DNA from: Sphingomonas sp. LM7
GTDB taxonomy: Bacteria > Pseudomonadota > Alphaproteobacteria > Sphingomonadales > Sphingomonadaceae
NCBI RefSeq assembly: GCF_002002925.1
Contig: NZ_CP019511.1
Span: 3,813,001-3,877,000 of the forward strand
DNA: 64,000 nt
Direction of reading: 5' to 3'
Shown: in pieces, positions 54,201-62,136 of the stretch
Numbering within the stretch: the stretch's first letter is position 1
Layout of the letters: every line of letters starts with the position of its first letter
The notes under the pieces: generated by a model
Told to the model about the DNA's origin: nothing
Database searches by the model: none
Seen by the model: only the letters and a program-made list of their open reading frames with translations
Position numbers and translations under genes: made by a program

Positions 54201-54410
54201 GGTCAGCTGCTGCTCGATCACCTGGGTGACCGAATTCTGCACCGTCTCGGCCGAAGCGCCGGGATAGGAGGCGCGGACATTGACTTGCGGCGGCGCGACG
54301 TCGGGATATTGCGCGATAGGCAGCGACATGATCGCGCCGACGCCCATCAGCATGACGATGATCGCGATCACCCAGGCGAAGATCGGGCGATCGATGAAAA
54401 TCCGTGACAT
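51225..54410 (-). CDS. RND multidrug efflux pump, HAE1 family
   Basis: This 1061-residue proton-driven inner-membrane pump begins S-R-I-F-I-D-R-P-I-F-A-W-V. The proton-relay motif G-M-L-V-D-D-A-I-V-V-V-E-N lies in the fourth helix, and two large periplasmic loops with twelve helices are expected. R-L-P-T-G-F-L-P-T-E-D-Q-G opens the second half. It belongs to the AcrB/MexB/MexF type. Sequence alone does not give the drug. The gap to the membrane-fusion gene is six bases. Confidence 0.95.
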   Translation of the reverse strand: MSRIFIDRPIFAWVIAIIVMLMGVGAIMSLPIAQYPDVAPPQVNVRASYPGASAETVQNSVTQVIEQQLTGIDGLIYFSSSSTSRGQVNISATFEKGTDPDIAQVQVQNQVQQALSRLPQQVQQQGLRVTKSNPDFLMIVGVYDETDKRTNQDVSDWMASNMQDQLARIPGVGETNVFGAPYAMRIWLNPDRLASYALMPSDVITAITNQNTEVAAGEIGGQPQPSTQMLNATVTAQSRLQTPAQFEQIILKTETSGANVLLKDVARVELGAESYNAVSRVNGHPGAGIAISLAPAADALETAELVKAKVEEIARGFPAGFKFAYANDTTAFIKLSIEEVVKTLVEAIILVVIVMFIFLQNWRATLIPFIAVPVVLLGTFAVFYALGFSINTLTLFGLVLAIGMLVDDAIVVVENVERLMEEDPDLSPRDATIQSMEQIQFALVGIGLVLSAVFLPMAFFGGSTGVIYRQFSVTIVSAMVLSVLVALILTPALTATLLKKKSEHGNGFIERRFPRVGNFFARARDGFNRNFDRGVERYVRTVGTVVDRKWLFLLLYAAVCLLLVLMFTRLPTGFLPTEDQGAASVQFRLPAGATQSRTQEVQQAVERYFMGQEGANTATMFTVTGGGGGGGASGQNTGQGFINLADWSKRKGTENGAEAIVQRASGAFRNFRDAQVFALVPPSIRGLGQSSGFTVQLQNSSGMSREQFLAARDRLLAAANSDPALAQVRLSDLPDVATLKVDIDQQKLAALGIGQGDVNSTLSTAWGGRYVNDFIDRGRVKRVYVQGDAQYRASPGNIDEWFVRTRSGEMAPFSSFAQTSWATAPTTMSRFQGIPSFEIQGQAAPGQSSGDAMRRIEELASQIPGTSVAWSGLSFQERLSSGQAPYLYAVSLLVVFLCLAALYESWSIPVAVLLVIPLGLVGAVFAVTLRGLQNDVYLQIGLLTTMGLAAKNAILMIEFAERAEKEGKRVIDAALEAARIRLRPILMTSLAFIFGVLPLAISTGAGANSRIAIGTAVIGGMLTATILAIFYIPLFFVLVRRGVRDGLKALRERGKKPEAAA

Positions 54411-54416
54411 GCGCGG

Positions 54417-55616
54417 TCAGCCGCTCTTCTTGGCGGCGGCACTCGCGCCCGCCTTGGGCGCTTCGATGCGCTGCGGGGTCGTGACGGGAACCGGACGGAT
54501 CTCGGCGTCGGGACGCAGATTGGCGGTGCCCTGGACGATCACCTTGTCGCCCGCGGCAAGCCCCTGGGTCACCACCCAGTTCGCGCCGATCGTCCGCTCC
54601 GCGATCACGGTCCGCGCCACGGCGCGGTTGCCCGGCCCGACGACATAGACCGTGGCGTTGCCGCGCGGATCGCGCGACAGCCCGGCCTGGGGCACCAGGA
54701 ACGCCCGGGTATCGATCGCCTGCGCGAACGAAGCGCGGGCGAACATGCCGGGCAGCAAGATGCCCTGGGCATTGGGGAAGCGCGCGCGCAACGTCACCGT
54801 TCCCGTGTTCGCATTGACCATCACTTCGGAGAATTCGACCGTCCCGGTCTGGCCGTAATCGCTGCCGTCCTCCAGCTTGAGCCGCACCGTCGCGCTGGCC
54901 GGCGCGAGCCCGCCTTGTGCCAGCGACTTGCGCAGCGCGAGCATCTCGGCGCTCGATTGCTGGATATCGACGAAGATCGGGTCGAGTCGCTGGATCACTG
55001 CCAGCGGGTCGGCCTGGTTGGTGGTGACCAGCGCGCCTTCGGTGACCAGTGAGCGCCCGATCCGGCCGGTGATCGGGGCGGGGACGCGGGTGAAGCGCAA
55101 ATTGATCTGCGCGGTGCGCAGCTGCGCATTGTTCTGTGCCACGGCGGCAGTCGCCTGACGCGCCTGCGCCGCGGCGTCGGTATAGTCCTGCTGGCTCACC
55201 GCTTCCATCTTGGCAAGCGGGCGATAGCGGTCGGCGCGAATCCGCGCGGCCTCGGCGGTAGCGCGCGCGCTCTCCAGATTGGCCTGCGCCTCGGATGCCT
55301 GTGCCTGATAGAGGCTGGGATCGATCTGGTAGAGCGTCTGCCCGGCGCGGACGATCGAGCCTTCGGTGAAGAAGCGGCGCTTGACGATGCCAGCGACCTG
55401 GGGGCGAACCTCGGACATCTGAAACGCCGTGACGCGGCCCGAAAGCTCGACGGTCACCGGCACGCTGGTCGGCTGCACCACGACGAAGCCGACTTGCGCC
55501 GGGCCCGCCACGCCTTTCTTCTGGGCGCTGTTGTTGCCGCTGCCACAGGAGGCGAGAAGAAGGGCGGCCGCGAGTGCCGTGGCCGATCCGGAGATGTTCG
55601 AAAGCTTCAGATTCAA
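54417..55616 (-). CDS. RND membrane fusion lipoprotein
   Basis: This 399-residue periplasmic adaptor has a lipobox (L-L-L-A-S-C-G-S) near residue 24. A beta-barrel/lipoyl entry follows (V-E-L-S-G-R-V-T-A-F-Q-M-S-E-V-R-P-Q), then a helical hairpin (A-Q-A-S-E-A-Q-A-N-L-E-S-A-R-A-T) and the second lipoyl half, I-T-G-R-I-G-R-S. It links the pump to the outer channel. It is the first gene of the operon. An unusual 399-base leader region with a terminator, a palindrome and a small peptide gene lies upstream. Confidence 0.94.
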   Translation of the reverse strand: MNLKLSNISGSATALAAALLLASCGSGNNSAQKKGVAGPAQVGFVVVQPTSVPVTVELSGRVTAFQMSEVRPQVAGIVKRRFFTEGSIVRAGQTLYQIDPSLYQAQASEAQANLESARATAEAARIRADRYRPLAKMEAVSQQDYTDAAAQARQATAAVAQNNAQLRTAQINLRFTRVPAPITGRIGRSLVTEGALVTTNQADPLAVIQRLDPIFVDIQQSSAEMLALRKSLAQGGLAPASATVRLKLEDGSDYGQTGTVEFSEVMVNANTGTVTLRARFPNAQGILLPGMFARASFAQAIDTRAFLVPQAGLSRDPRGNATVYVVGPGNRAVARTVIAERTIGANWVVTQGLAAGDKVIVQGTANLRPDAEIRPVPVTTPQRIEAPKAGASAAAKKSG

Positions 55617-55710
55617 ATCGCAGACCCGCTCGTAGCGCCTGTTGTGCAGCGCAGTTCAGTTCCGAAACCCGCCCATAGGGCAGCTGGTTGCGCGGCGACT
55701 AGGGAAGAAA

Positions 55711-55744
55711 TGTATCAGGATGTGTCAGACACATGCCAGATACA
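55711..55744. promoter_or_regulatory. Nested palindrome before the efflux operon
   Basis: The inner arms ATGTGTC / GACACAT (55720-55734, one centre base) sit inside outer arms TGTATC / GATACA (55711-55716 and 55739-55744). On the minus strand a weak promoter, CTGGCA and TGATAC 16 bases apart, would place the inner palindrome in its spacer. This is what a repressor site looks like. No regulator gene is adjacent. Confidence 0.6.
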
Positions 55745-55764
55745 CGATAGGGTCCGGATGCACG

Positions 55765-55792
55765 AAAGGCCGCCCCTTTCGGGACGGCCTTT
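55765..55792. terminator. Intrinsic terminator, 12-bp stem
   Basis: AAAGGCCGCCCC / GGGACGGCCTTT forms 12 pairs (one G-U on one strand) around a 4-base loop. The plus-strand U-run is TTTTT. On the minus strand the tail is CTTTCG, weaker. It falls after the small peptide gene and before the efflux operon. Confidence 0.8.
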
Positions 55793-55835
55793 TTCCATTG
55801 CCGGCCGCTGCGGCGAGCGACCATGTTTCAATGCC

Positions 55836-55907
55836 TCAGGCGGCAGCCCCGATGGAGCGAACCGAAGCCTGAGTGCGCGCCGCAGACGGCGTGGGACAAT
55901 GAGACAT
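55836..55907 (-). CDS. 23-codon peptide with extended Shine-Dalgarno site
   Basis: ATG 55907 opens a 23-codon frame ending at TGA 55836. It begins M-S-H-C-P-T-P-S and ends in three Ala. AAGGAGGTGATC (55921-55910) is seven bases upstream from its core and is complementary over 12 bases to the 3' end of 16S rRNA, far above any other gene here. A small hairpin (CGCCG / CGGCG) lies in its codons. It could be a leader peptide for the efflux operon or a separate small protein. The product is not recognised. The rest of 55617-56015 holds only the palindrome, the terminator and the hisS promoter region. Confidence 0.5.
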   Translation of the reverse strand: MSHCPTPSAARTQASVRSIGAAA

Positions 55908-56015
55908 TCGATCACCTCCTTCCATGTTGTTGAACTTGCATCGGAATATGGGATCGCGGCGACGCGTTTAAAGGGAGTGGCGCAAATTTCGTGAACGCCT
56001 TAGAAACCGCGCCAA

Positions 56016-57385
56016 ATGGCACGTATCGAAACCCCAAAGCGCATCCGGGGCACCCAGGACATCTTCGGCGACGAGCAGCGGCGTTTCGCGCAGGTGCTCG
56101 ACACGTTCGATCGGGTGCGCCGCCTATATTGCTTCCAGCGGCTCGAGATCCCGATTTTCGAGGCCACCGGCGTGTTCGCACGCTCGATGGGCGAGACCAG
56201 CGACGTCGTCTCGAAGGAGATGTACACCTTCGAGGACCGCGGCGGCGATTCGATCACGCTGCGGCCGGAGTTCACTGCCGGCATAGCGCGGGCATATATC
56301 ACCGAGGGCTGGCAGCAGTATGCGCCGCTCAAGCTTGCCACTGCGGGCCCGGTGTTCCGCTACGAGCGCCCGCAAAAGGGCCGCTTCCGCCAGTTCCACC
56401 AGATCGATGCCGAGATCATCGGCGCGGCCGAGCCCGCGGCGGATGTCGAACTGCTCGTCCTCGCCGACCAGCTGCTCCACGAGCTCGGCATAGCCGAAGG
56501 CGTGACGCTCCAGCTCAACACTTTGGGCGACGCCGAGACGCGCGACGCGTGGCGCACTGCTTTGGTCGCGCATTTCGAAGCGCACCGCGACGCGTTGTCG
56601 GAGGACAGCCAGGTCCGCCTCGAAAAGAACCCGATGCGCATCCTCGATTCGAAGGACCCGCGCGACCGCCCGATCGCCGACAGCGCGCCCGACATCGACG
56701 CCTATCTGACCGAGGAAGCTGCGGCCTTCTTCAAGGCGGTCACCGATGGCCTTGATGCGGCGGGCGTTCAGTGGACCCGTAACAGCCGCCTCGTCCGTGG
56801 CCTCGATTACTACCGTCACACCGCGTTCGAATTCGTCACCGACCGCCTCGGCGCGCAGGGCACCGTCCTCGCGGGTGGCCGCTATGACGGACTGATCGGT
56901 TCGCTTGGCGGGCCCGAGACGCCGGGCGTGGGCTGGGCGGCGGGCGTCGAGCGTCTGGCGATGCTGATTGAGGAGCCGGAGAGCCGTCCGGTGGATGCAG
57001 TCGTAATCCCGATGGGCGAGAACGCTGCCGTTGCGGCCCAGCGTATCCTTGCCGAACTGCGGCGAAAGGGCATTTCGACCGACATGGCGTTCCGCGGCAA
57101 CATGAAGAAACGCATGGCTAAGGCATCTGAAGCCGGGGCCAGATATGCCGTTATCATCGGTGATGACGAGCTCGCGACCGAACAAGTGACTCTCAAGGCA
57201 CTTTATAGTGGAGATCAGGCAAAGCTGCTCGCGCACCTGACTGCGCAGACGCTTTGGGAATTCGTATTCGAAGACCACTACCTGGAGGACGGCGAGGCGC
57301 CGCTGCCACTGAACGAGCGCATGCCGCAGAAGCCGGCCGGGGCCGTTTTCTGGGCGCTTCCCTCAGGTAAGATTGTCGATACGCT

Positions 57386-57389
<4 letters not shown>
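56016..57389 (+). CDS. hisS: Histidyl-tRNA synthetase
   Basis: This 457-residue class II synthetase charges tRNA-His. The N-terminal R-G-T-Q-D-I and motif 2 ([14 protein letters not shown]) are followed by the histidine-A loop [13 protein letters not shown]. Motif 3 is G-W-A-A-G-V-E-R, and the C-terminal anticodon domain begins near residue 330. The ATG at 56016 has no clear ribosome site upstream, which is unusual for so essential a gene. Its stop overlaps the prfA start by GTGA, so the two are coupled. Confidence 0.97.
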
Positions 57390-58459
<1,070 letters not shown>

Positions 58460-58467
58460 GACTCATA

Positions 58468-58577
58468 AAGCCCCTTCCCTTCAGGAGAGGGGTTGGGGGT
58501 GGGGCCTGTCCGTCTCACCCAGACTGCCGCTTGGGGCACTGCCCCACCCCAACCCTTCCCCTGAAGGGGAGGGGCTT
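58468..58577. repeat. Palindromic intergenic repeat, copy B
   Basis: The left arm (58468-58506) and right arm (to 58577) are near reverse complements. The core is GGTGAGACGG-like on the minus strand, so it is in the opposite orientation to copy A at 24791-24901. The right arm runs into the presumed TTG start of prmC, and its GGGGAGGGG serves as the only visible ribosome site. Confidence 0.85.
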
Positions 58578-59389
58578 TGATACGGCAGGCGCTCGTCGAG
58601 GCGACGCAGCTCCTCGCGCCCGTCACCGACACCTCCCGGCTCGACGCCGAGCTCCTCATGGCCCACGCGCTCGGCATCTCGTGCCAGGACTTGCTCCTCA
58701 AACACCTGGACGATCCCACCCCCGAAGCCTTCGGGCTCTTCCTGAACCGCCGCCTGGCCCACGAGCCGATCGCCTATATCACCGGCACCCGCGCCTTCTG
58801 GACGATCGAGCTGCAGGTCGGCCCTGGCGCGCTGATCCCGCGCCCCGACAGCGAGACGCTGATCGAAGCCGCGATCGAGCATTTCGACGAACGCGCCCCC
58901 GCGCGAATTCTCGATCTCGGCACCGGCCCCGGCACCTTGCTGCTCGCCGCGCTCGACCAATGGCCGCAGGCGACCGGGCTTGGCATCGACGCTTCGGAAG
59001 CGGCGCTCGGCTATGCCCGCGCCAATGCCGAGCGTCTGGGCATGGCCCACCGCGCCGAGTTCCGCCTCGGCGACTGGACCGACGGACTCGCCGAGCCGTT
59101 CGACCTGATCCTCGCCAACCCGCCCTATATCGGCACGCATGAGCAGCTTCCGGCCGAGGTGCGCGAGCACGAACCTGCCTCGGCGCTGTTCGCCGGGCCC
59201 GACGGCCTCGACGACTATCGCCGTATCCTCCCGGCGCTCACCGATCTGCTTGCGCCCGGCGGCGCCGCGGTCCTCGAGATCGGCTGGACGCAGGCCAAGG
59301 CGGTGTCCGCGCTGGCGCTCCAGCACGGCCTTTTGCCCGCCGTCCACAGCGATCTCGGCGGCCGTCCCCGCGTGATACTACTTACTTGA
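58577..59389 (+). CDS. prmC: Release-factor glutamine methyltransferase
   Basis: This 270-residue HemK-type methyltransferase modifies the GGQ glutamine of release factors. The substrate-binding N-P-P-Y is at residues 181-184. The AdoMet loop D-L-G-T-G-P-G-T is near residue 114, and an N-terminal helical bundle precedes it. The frame opens with TTG at 58577, I-R-Q-A-L-V-E-A matching the usual family beginning. The start codon and ribosome site both lie at the edge of repeat copy B. It follows prfA by 117 bases, all repeat. Confidence 0.94.
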   Translation: MIRQALVEATQLLAPVTDTSRLDAELLMAHALGISCQDLLLKHLDDPTPEAFGLFLNRRLAHEPIAYITGTRAFWTIELQVGPGALIPRPDSETLIEAAIEHFDERAPARILDLGTGPGTLLLAALDQWPQATGLGIDASEAALGYARANAERLGMAHRAEFRLGDWTDGLAEPFDLILANPPYIGTHEQLPAEVREHEPASALFAGPDGLDDYRRILPALTDLLAPGGAAVLEIGWTQAKAVSALALQHGLLPAVHSDLGGRPRVILLT

Positions 59390-59546
59390 AACCGGCACCC
59401 CTGCGTCCCATATTTCCTCTTGGAGATTAGTGCACCACGGGCTAAGACAGCGCCGGGGCGAGGCACTTTCAACCAAGTTGTTGAAACATAGGGCTAAGGC
59501 CTACTCCATGGTCATGTGTGCCGCTGCAGTCCGGCGGCCATGGCGG

Positions 59547-59574
59547 GCGGAAGCGCCGTATCGGCGCTGTCCGC
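59547..59574 (+). other. Strong hairpin upstream of the DUF4167 gene
   Basis: GCGGA-AGCGCCG and CGGCGCT-(g)-TCCGC form about 12 pairs with a one-base bulge and a TAT loop. There is no U-run after it, so it is more likely a 5' leader structure or a weak end for prmC transcripts than a standard terminator. The rest of 59390-59644 shows nothing recognisable. Confidence 0.5.
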
Positions 59575-59644
59575 AAGTGTAACGTGCATCCGGGACCCCG
59601 ATGGATCGACGGACGGCTTTAGTAGACAGGACATACAGACCTTG

Positions 59645-60574
59645 ATGAACAATCGTCAGGCTAACAACGGCCGCCGTCGCGGTCGTGGCGGTCAGCAACA
59701 GCGTCAGGGCGGCAGCCCCAACCAGGGCAATGGCAACCGCATCGACAATCGCGCCCGCGGCAATGCGGCTCAGCTTCTCGAAAAGTACAAGAACCTTGCT
59801 CGCGATGCGCAGATGCAGGGCGATCGGGTCAACGCCGAATATTATCTCCAGTTCGCGGACCACTATTTCCGGGTGCTGAGCGAGACCCGCTCGCGCTTCG
59901 AGGAGGCGAACCCGAACCAGCGTCCGCAGCCGCGCCCGAGCAACGATATCGACGGCGACGACGAGGATTTCGAATTCGAGGCCGAGGGTAATCGCAGCGA
60001 CGACCAGCGCGACCAGCGCGACGATCGTCCCCAGCAGCGCGAGCCGCGCTACGAGCGGGAACCGCGCCAGGACCGCGAGCCTCGCCAGGAAGCCCGTCGC
60101 GACCGCGACGATCGCGAGCCCCGCCAGGATCGCGAAGCCCGTCCGGACCGTGAGCCGCGTCAGGATCGCGAAGCTCGCCCGGATCGTGAAGCGCGCCCCG
60201 AGCGCGAACCGCGCCAGGATCGCGAGCCGCGCGAAGCCCGTGAGGGTCGCCGCGATCGCCGTCCCAATGCGAACGGCGCCAATGGCTATGCCAACGGACA
60301 CCAGGCCGAAACGCCGGAAGCGCCTGCTCCCGAACTGTTCAACGAACAGCGCGAAGCGATCGAAGAGCGTGCGCCGCGTCCGGCGCGTGGCCGCGGCCGT
60401 CCCCGGCGCGAGGAAAGCGCCGAAGCCGATGCGCCGCAGGGCATCGACGCCGCAATCCTGCCGCCGGCGTTCGGCACCGAGGCGACTGCCGCCAACGATG
60501 CCGAGGAAGCACCAAAGAAGCCCCGCCGCCGCCGCGTGAAGAGCGACGACGCCGAGGTTCCACCGGCTGCGTAA
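59645..60574 (+). CDS. DUF4167 domain protein with charged repeat region
   Basis: This 309-residue protein has a basic N-terminus, M-N-N-R-Q-A-N-N-G-R-R-R-G-R-G-G, suited to RNA binding. The conserved DUF4167 helix follows (about residues 38-85, A-A-Q-L-L-E-K-Y-K-N-L-A-R-D-A). An acidic stretch and a long Arg/Glu/Pro/Asp repeat region (residues about 135-206) complete it. The family is common in Alphaproteobacteria but its function is not established. ATG 59645 begins the conserved part; an open frame from 59516 would add a non-conserved leader. Confidence 0.85.
   Translation: MNNRQANNGRRRGRGGQQQRQGGSPNQGNGNRIDNRARGNAAQLLEKYKNLARDAQMQGDRVNAEYYLQFADHYFRVLSETRSRFEEANPNQRPQPRPSNDIDGDDEDFEFEAEGNRSDDQRDQRDDRPQQREPRYEREPRQDREPRQEARRDRDDREPRQDREARPDREPRQDREARPDREARPEREPRQDREPREAREGRRDRRPNANGANGYANGHQAETPEAPAPELFNEQREAIEERAPRPARGRGRPRREESAEADAPQGIDAAILPPAFGTEATAANDAEEAPKKPRRRRVKSDDAEVPPAA
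60049..60262 (+). repeat. In-frame hexapeptide repeats in the DUF4167 gene
   Basis: Units of about 18 bases encode variants of R-E-P-R-Q-D and R-E-A-R-P-D. Frequent synonymous changes show that the repeat is old and kept by selection on the charged pattern rather than by recent slippage. Confidence 0.75.
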
Positions 60575-60620
60575 TCGCCGATTGATCACGGAGGGCTAGC
60601 CCTTCGCAACCGAACTGCTA

Positions 60621-60654
60621 GCATCCTCCTTCGGAACGGTCCGGGGGAGGATGC
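60621..60654 (+). promoter_or_regulatory. Hairpin burying the ribosome site of the first DUF4139 gene
   Basis: GCATCCTCCTTCGGA (60621-60635) pairs with TCCGGGGGAGGATGC (60640-60654) through 15 consecutive pairs, two of them G-U, closing an ACGG loop. The 3' arm contains the GGGGGAGG ribosome site, which is five bases before the TTG start at 60656. In the folded state the site is fully paired. Confidence 0.75.
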
Positions 60655-60655
60655 T

Positions 60656-62128
60656 TTGCGTTTGACGGCTCTTATCGTGGCGGCATTGCCGCTCGCCGCG
60701 CACGCCCAGACCGCACCCGACGAGCCCAATGCCCAGGGCGACGTCTCGGTGACGATCTACAATAACGACCTGGCGCTGGTGCAGGACAAGCGGACGCTGA
60801 CTCTGTCCACCGGGCGCAACCGCCAGGAATTCGCCGACGTCTCGGCGCGGATCCGGCCCGAGACCGTCACGCTCTCTGCCGAGGATGCAGGGATCGTCGA
60901 GCAGAATTTCGACTATGATCTGCTCTCGCCGCAAAAGCTGATGGACAAGGCAGTCGGGCAGAGCGTGTCGCTCGTCCGCACCAATCCGGCCACCGGTGCG
61001 GAAACGCGCGAGACCGCGCAGGTCCTCGCCAACAACGGCGGTACGATCGTCCGCGTTGGCGACCGTATCGAAGTGCTCAGCGGAATGAACGCCCGCGTCG
61101 TCTTCGCCAAACTTCCCCCCAATCTGCGCGCACGGCCGACTCTGTCGGTGACGCTTGACGCGACGCGCGGCGGCGCGCGGCCGGCGACGCTCAGCTATCT
61201 TTCGAACGGGTTCGGCTGGAAGGCGGATTACGTCACCTTGTTCGACGAAGCGGCGGGCAAGATCGACGTCCAGGGCTGGATCACGCTCAACAACACCAGC
61301 GGAACGAGCTTCCCCAATGCCCGCACCCTGCTCGTCGCCGGCGCCCCGGGCGGGCAGGTGAACAGCAGCCCGCGATTCCAGCCGCGCAATCCCTCGGGCA
61401 ATCGGCCCGGCACCGAAAGCGCCAATCGCGAGCGGCTCGGCGACTATTATGTCTATCCGATTGCCGGACGGACCACGCTCGCCAACGCCCAGCAGAAGCA
61501 GGTCAGCTTCCTCGACGTCAGTGGCGCCCCCGCGGCCAAGGCCTATTATTTCCGCAACGATTGGCTGAGCAGCCTCAACGAGGCGGCGAGTGTCGATACG
61601 GTGCTGCGCTTCTCCTCGTCGCGCGCCGGCGGCCTAGGCGATGCGCTGCCCGCCGGCACGGTGCGCGTCTATATGCGCGATGCGCGCGGGCAGCCGCAGT
61701 TCATCGGCGAAAACAACATCCCGCACACGCCGATGGGTTCCGATCTCGCGCTCAAGACCGGCGAGGCCTTCGACGTGAAAATCCAGCCCACGGTCGAGAA
61801 GCGGGCGCAGATCGACAGCAACGAATGGGCACGCAGCGAGCGGTATCGGATCACCGATCGCAACGGCCAGACCAGCGAAGTCACGGTCGATCGCGCCGTC
61901 ACGTATTGGCGGACGACCATGCGCTACCGCGTCACCAATGCGCGGCCCACGCCGGTGATGGTCGAAGTGGTGCAGGGCGGGCTCGATCATTGGTGGTGGC
62001 ACGACAGCCGCGTTCCCAACGAGAGTATCAAGGGCACCCAGCGCTCGCAGGACGAGCGCGTGTGGCTGGTGAGCGTCCCCGCCAATGGCGAGACCAATCT
62101 CACCGTCGATTTCGACACGCGCTACTGA
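60656..62128 (+). CDS. Exported DUF4139 domain protein
   Basis: This 490-residue protein has a signal peptide ending A-A-H-A-Q, then a N-terminal domain and the DUF4139 beta-rich domain (L-S-Y-L-S-N-G-F-G-W-K-A-D-Y near residue 180). L-D-V-S-G-A-P-A-A-K-A-Y-Y-F is in the middle. The function of such proteins is not established. It starts at TTG 60656; an ATG at 60651 opens only a four-codon frame. The next gene, a paralogue, starts nine bases after its stop. Confidence 0.8.
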   Translation: MRLTALIVAALPLAAHAQTAPDEPNAQGDVSVTIYNNDLALVQDKRTLTLSTGRNRQEFADVSARIRPETVTLSAEDAGIVEQNFDYDLLSPQKLMDKAVGQSVSLVRTNPATGAETRETAQVLANNGGTIVRVGDRIEVLSGMNARVVFAKLPPNLRARPTLSVTLDATRGGARPATLSYLSNGFGWKADYVTLFDEAAGKIDVQGWITLNNTSGTSFPNARTLLVAGAPGGQVNSSPRFQPRNPSGNRPGTESANRERLGDYYVYPIAGRTTLANAQQKQVSFLDVSGAPAAKAYYFRNDWLSSLNEAASVDTVLRFSSSRAGGLGDALPAGTVRVYMRDARGQPQFIGENNIPHTPMGSDLALKTGEAFDVKIQPTVEKRAQIDSNEWARSERYRITDRNGQTSEVTVDRAVTYWRTTMRYRVTNARPTPVMVEVVQGGLDHWWWHDSRVPNESIKGTQRSQDERVWLVSVPANGETNLTVDFDTRY

Positions 62129-62136
62129 CCCGTAGG

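Noticed and set aside
55715..55915. A 66-codon frame from GTG 55915 upstream of the efflux operon
   Set aside because: Its GTG lies inside the Shine-Dalgarno stretch and the frame crosses the terminator. The ATG frame at 55907 is better placed.
55908..55922. A sequence like the 3' end of 16S rRNA (GATCACCTCCTT)
   Set aside because: No rRNA sequence flanks it. Read on the other strand it is an extended Shine-Dalgarno site seven bases before an ATG.
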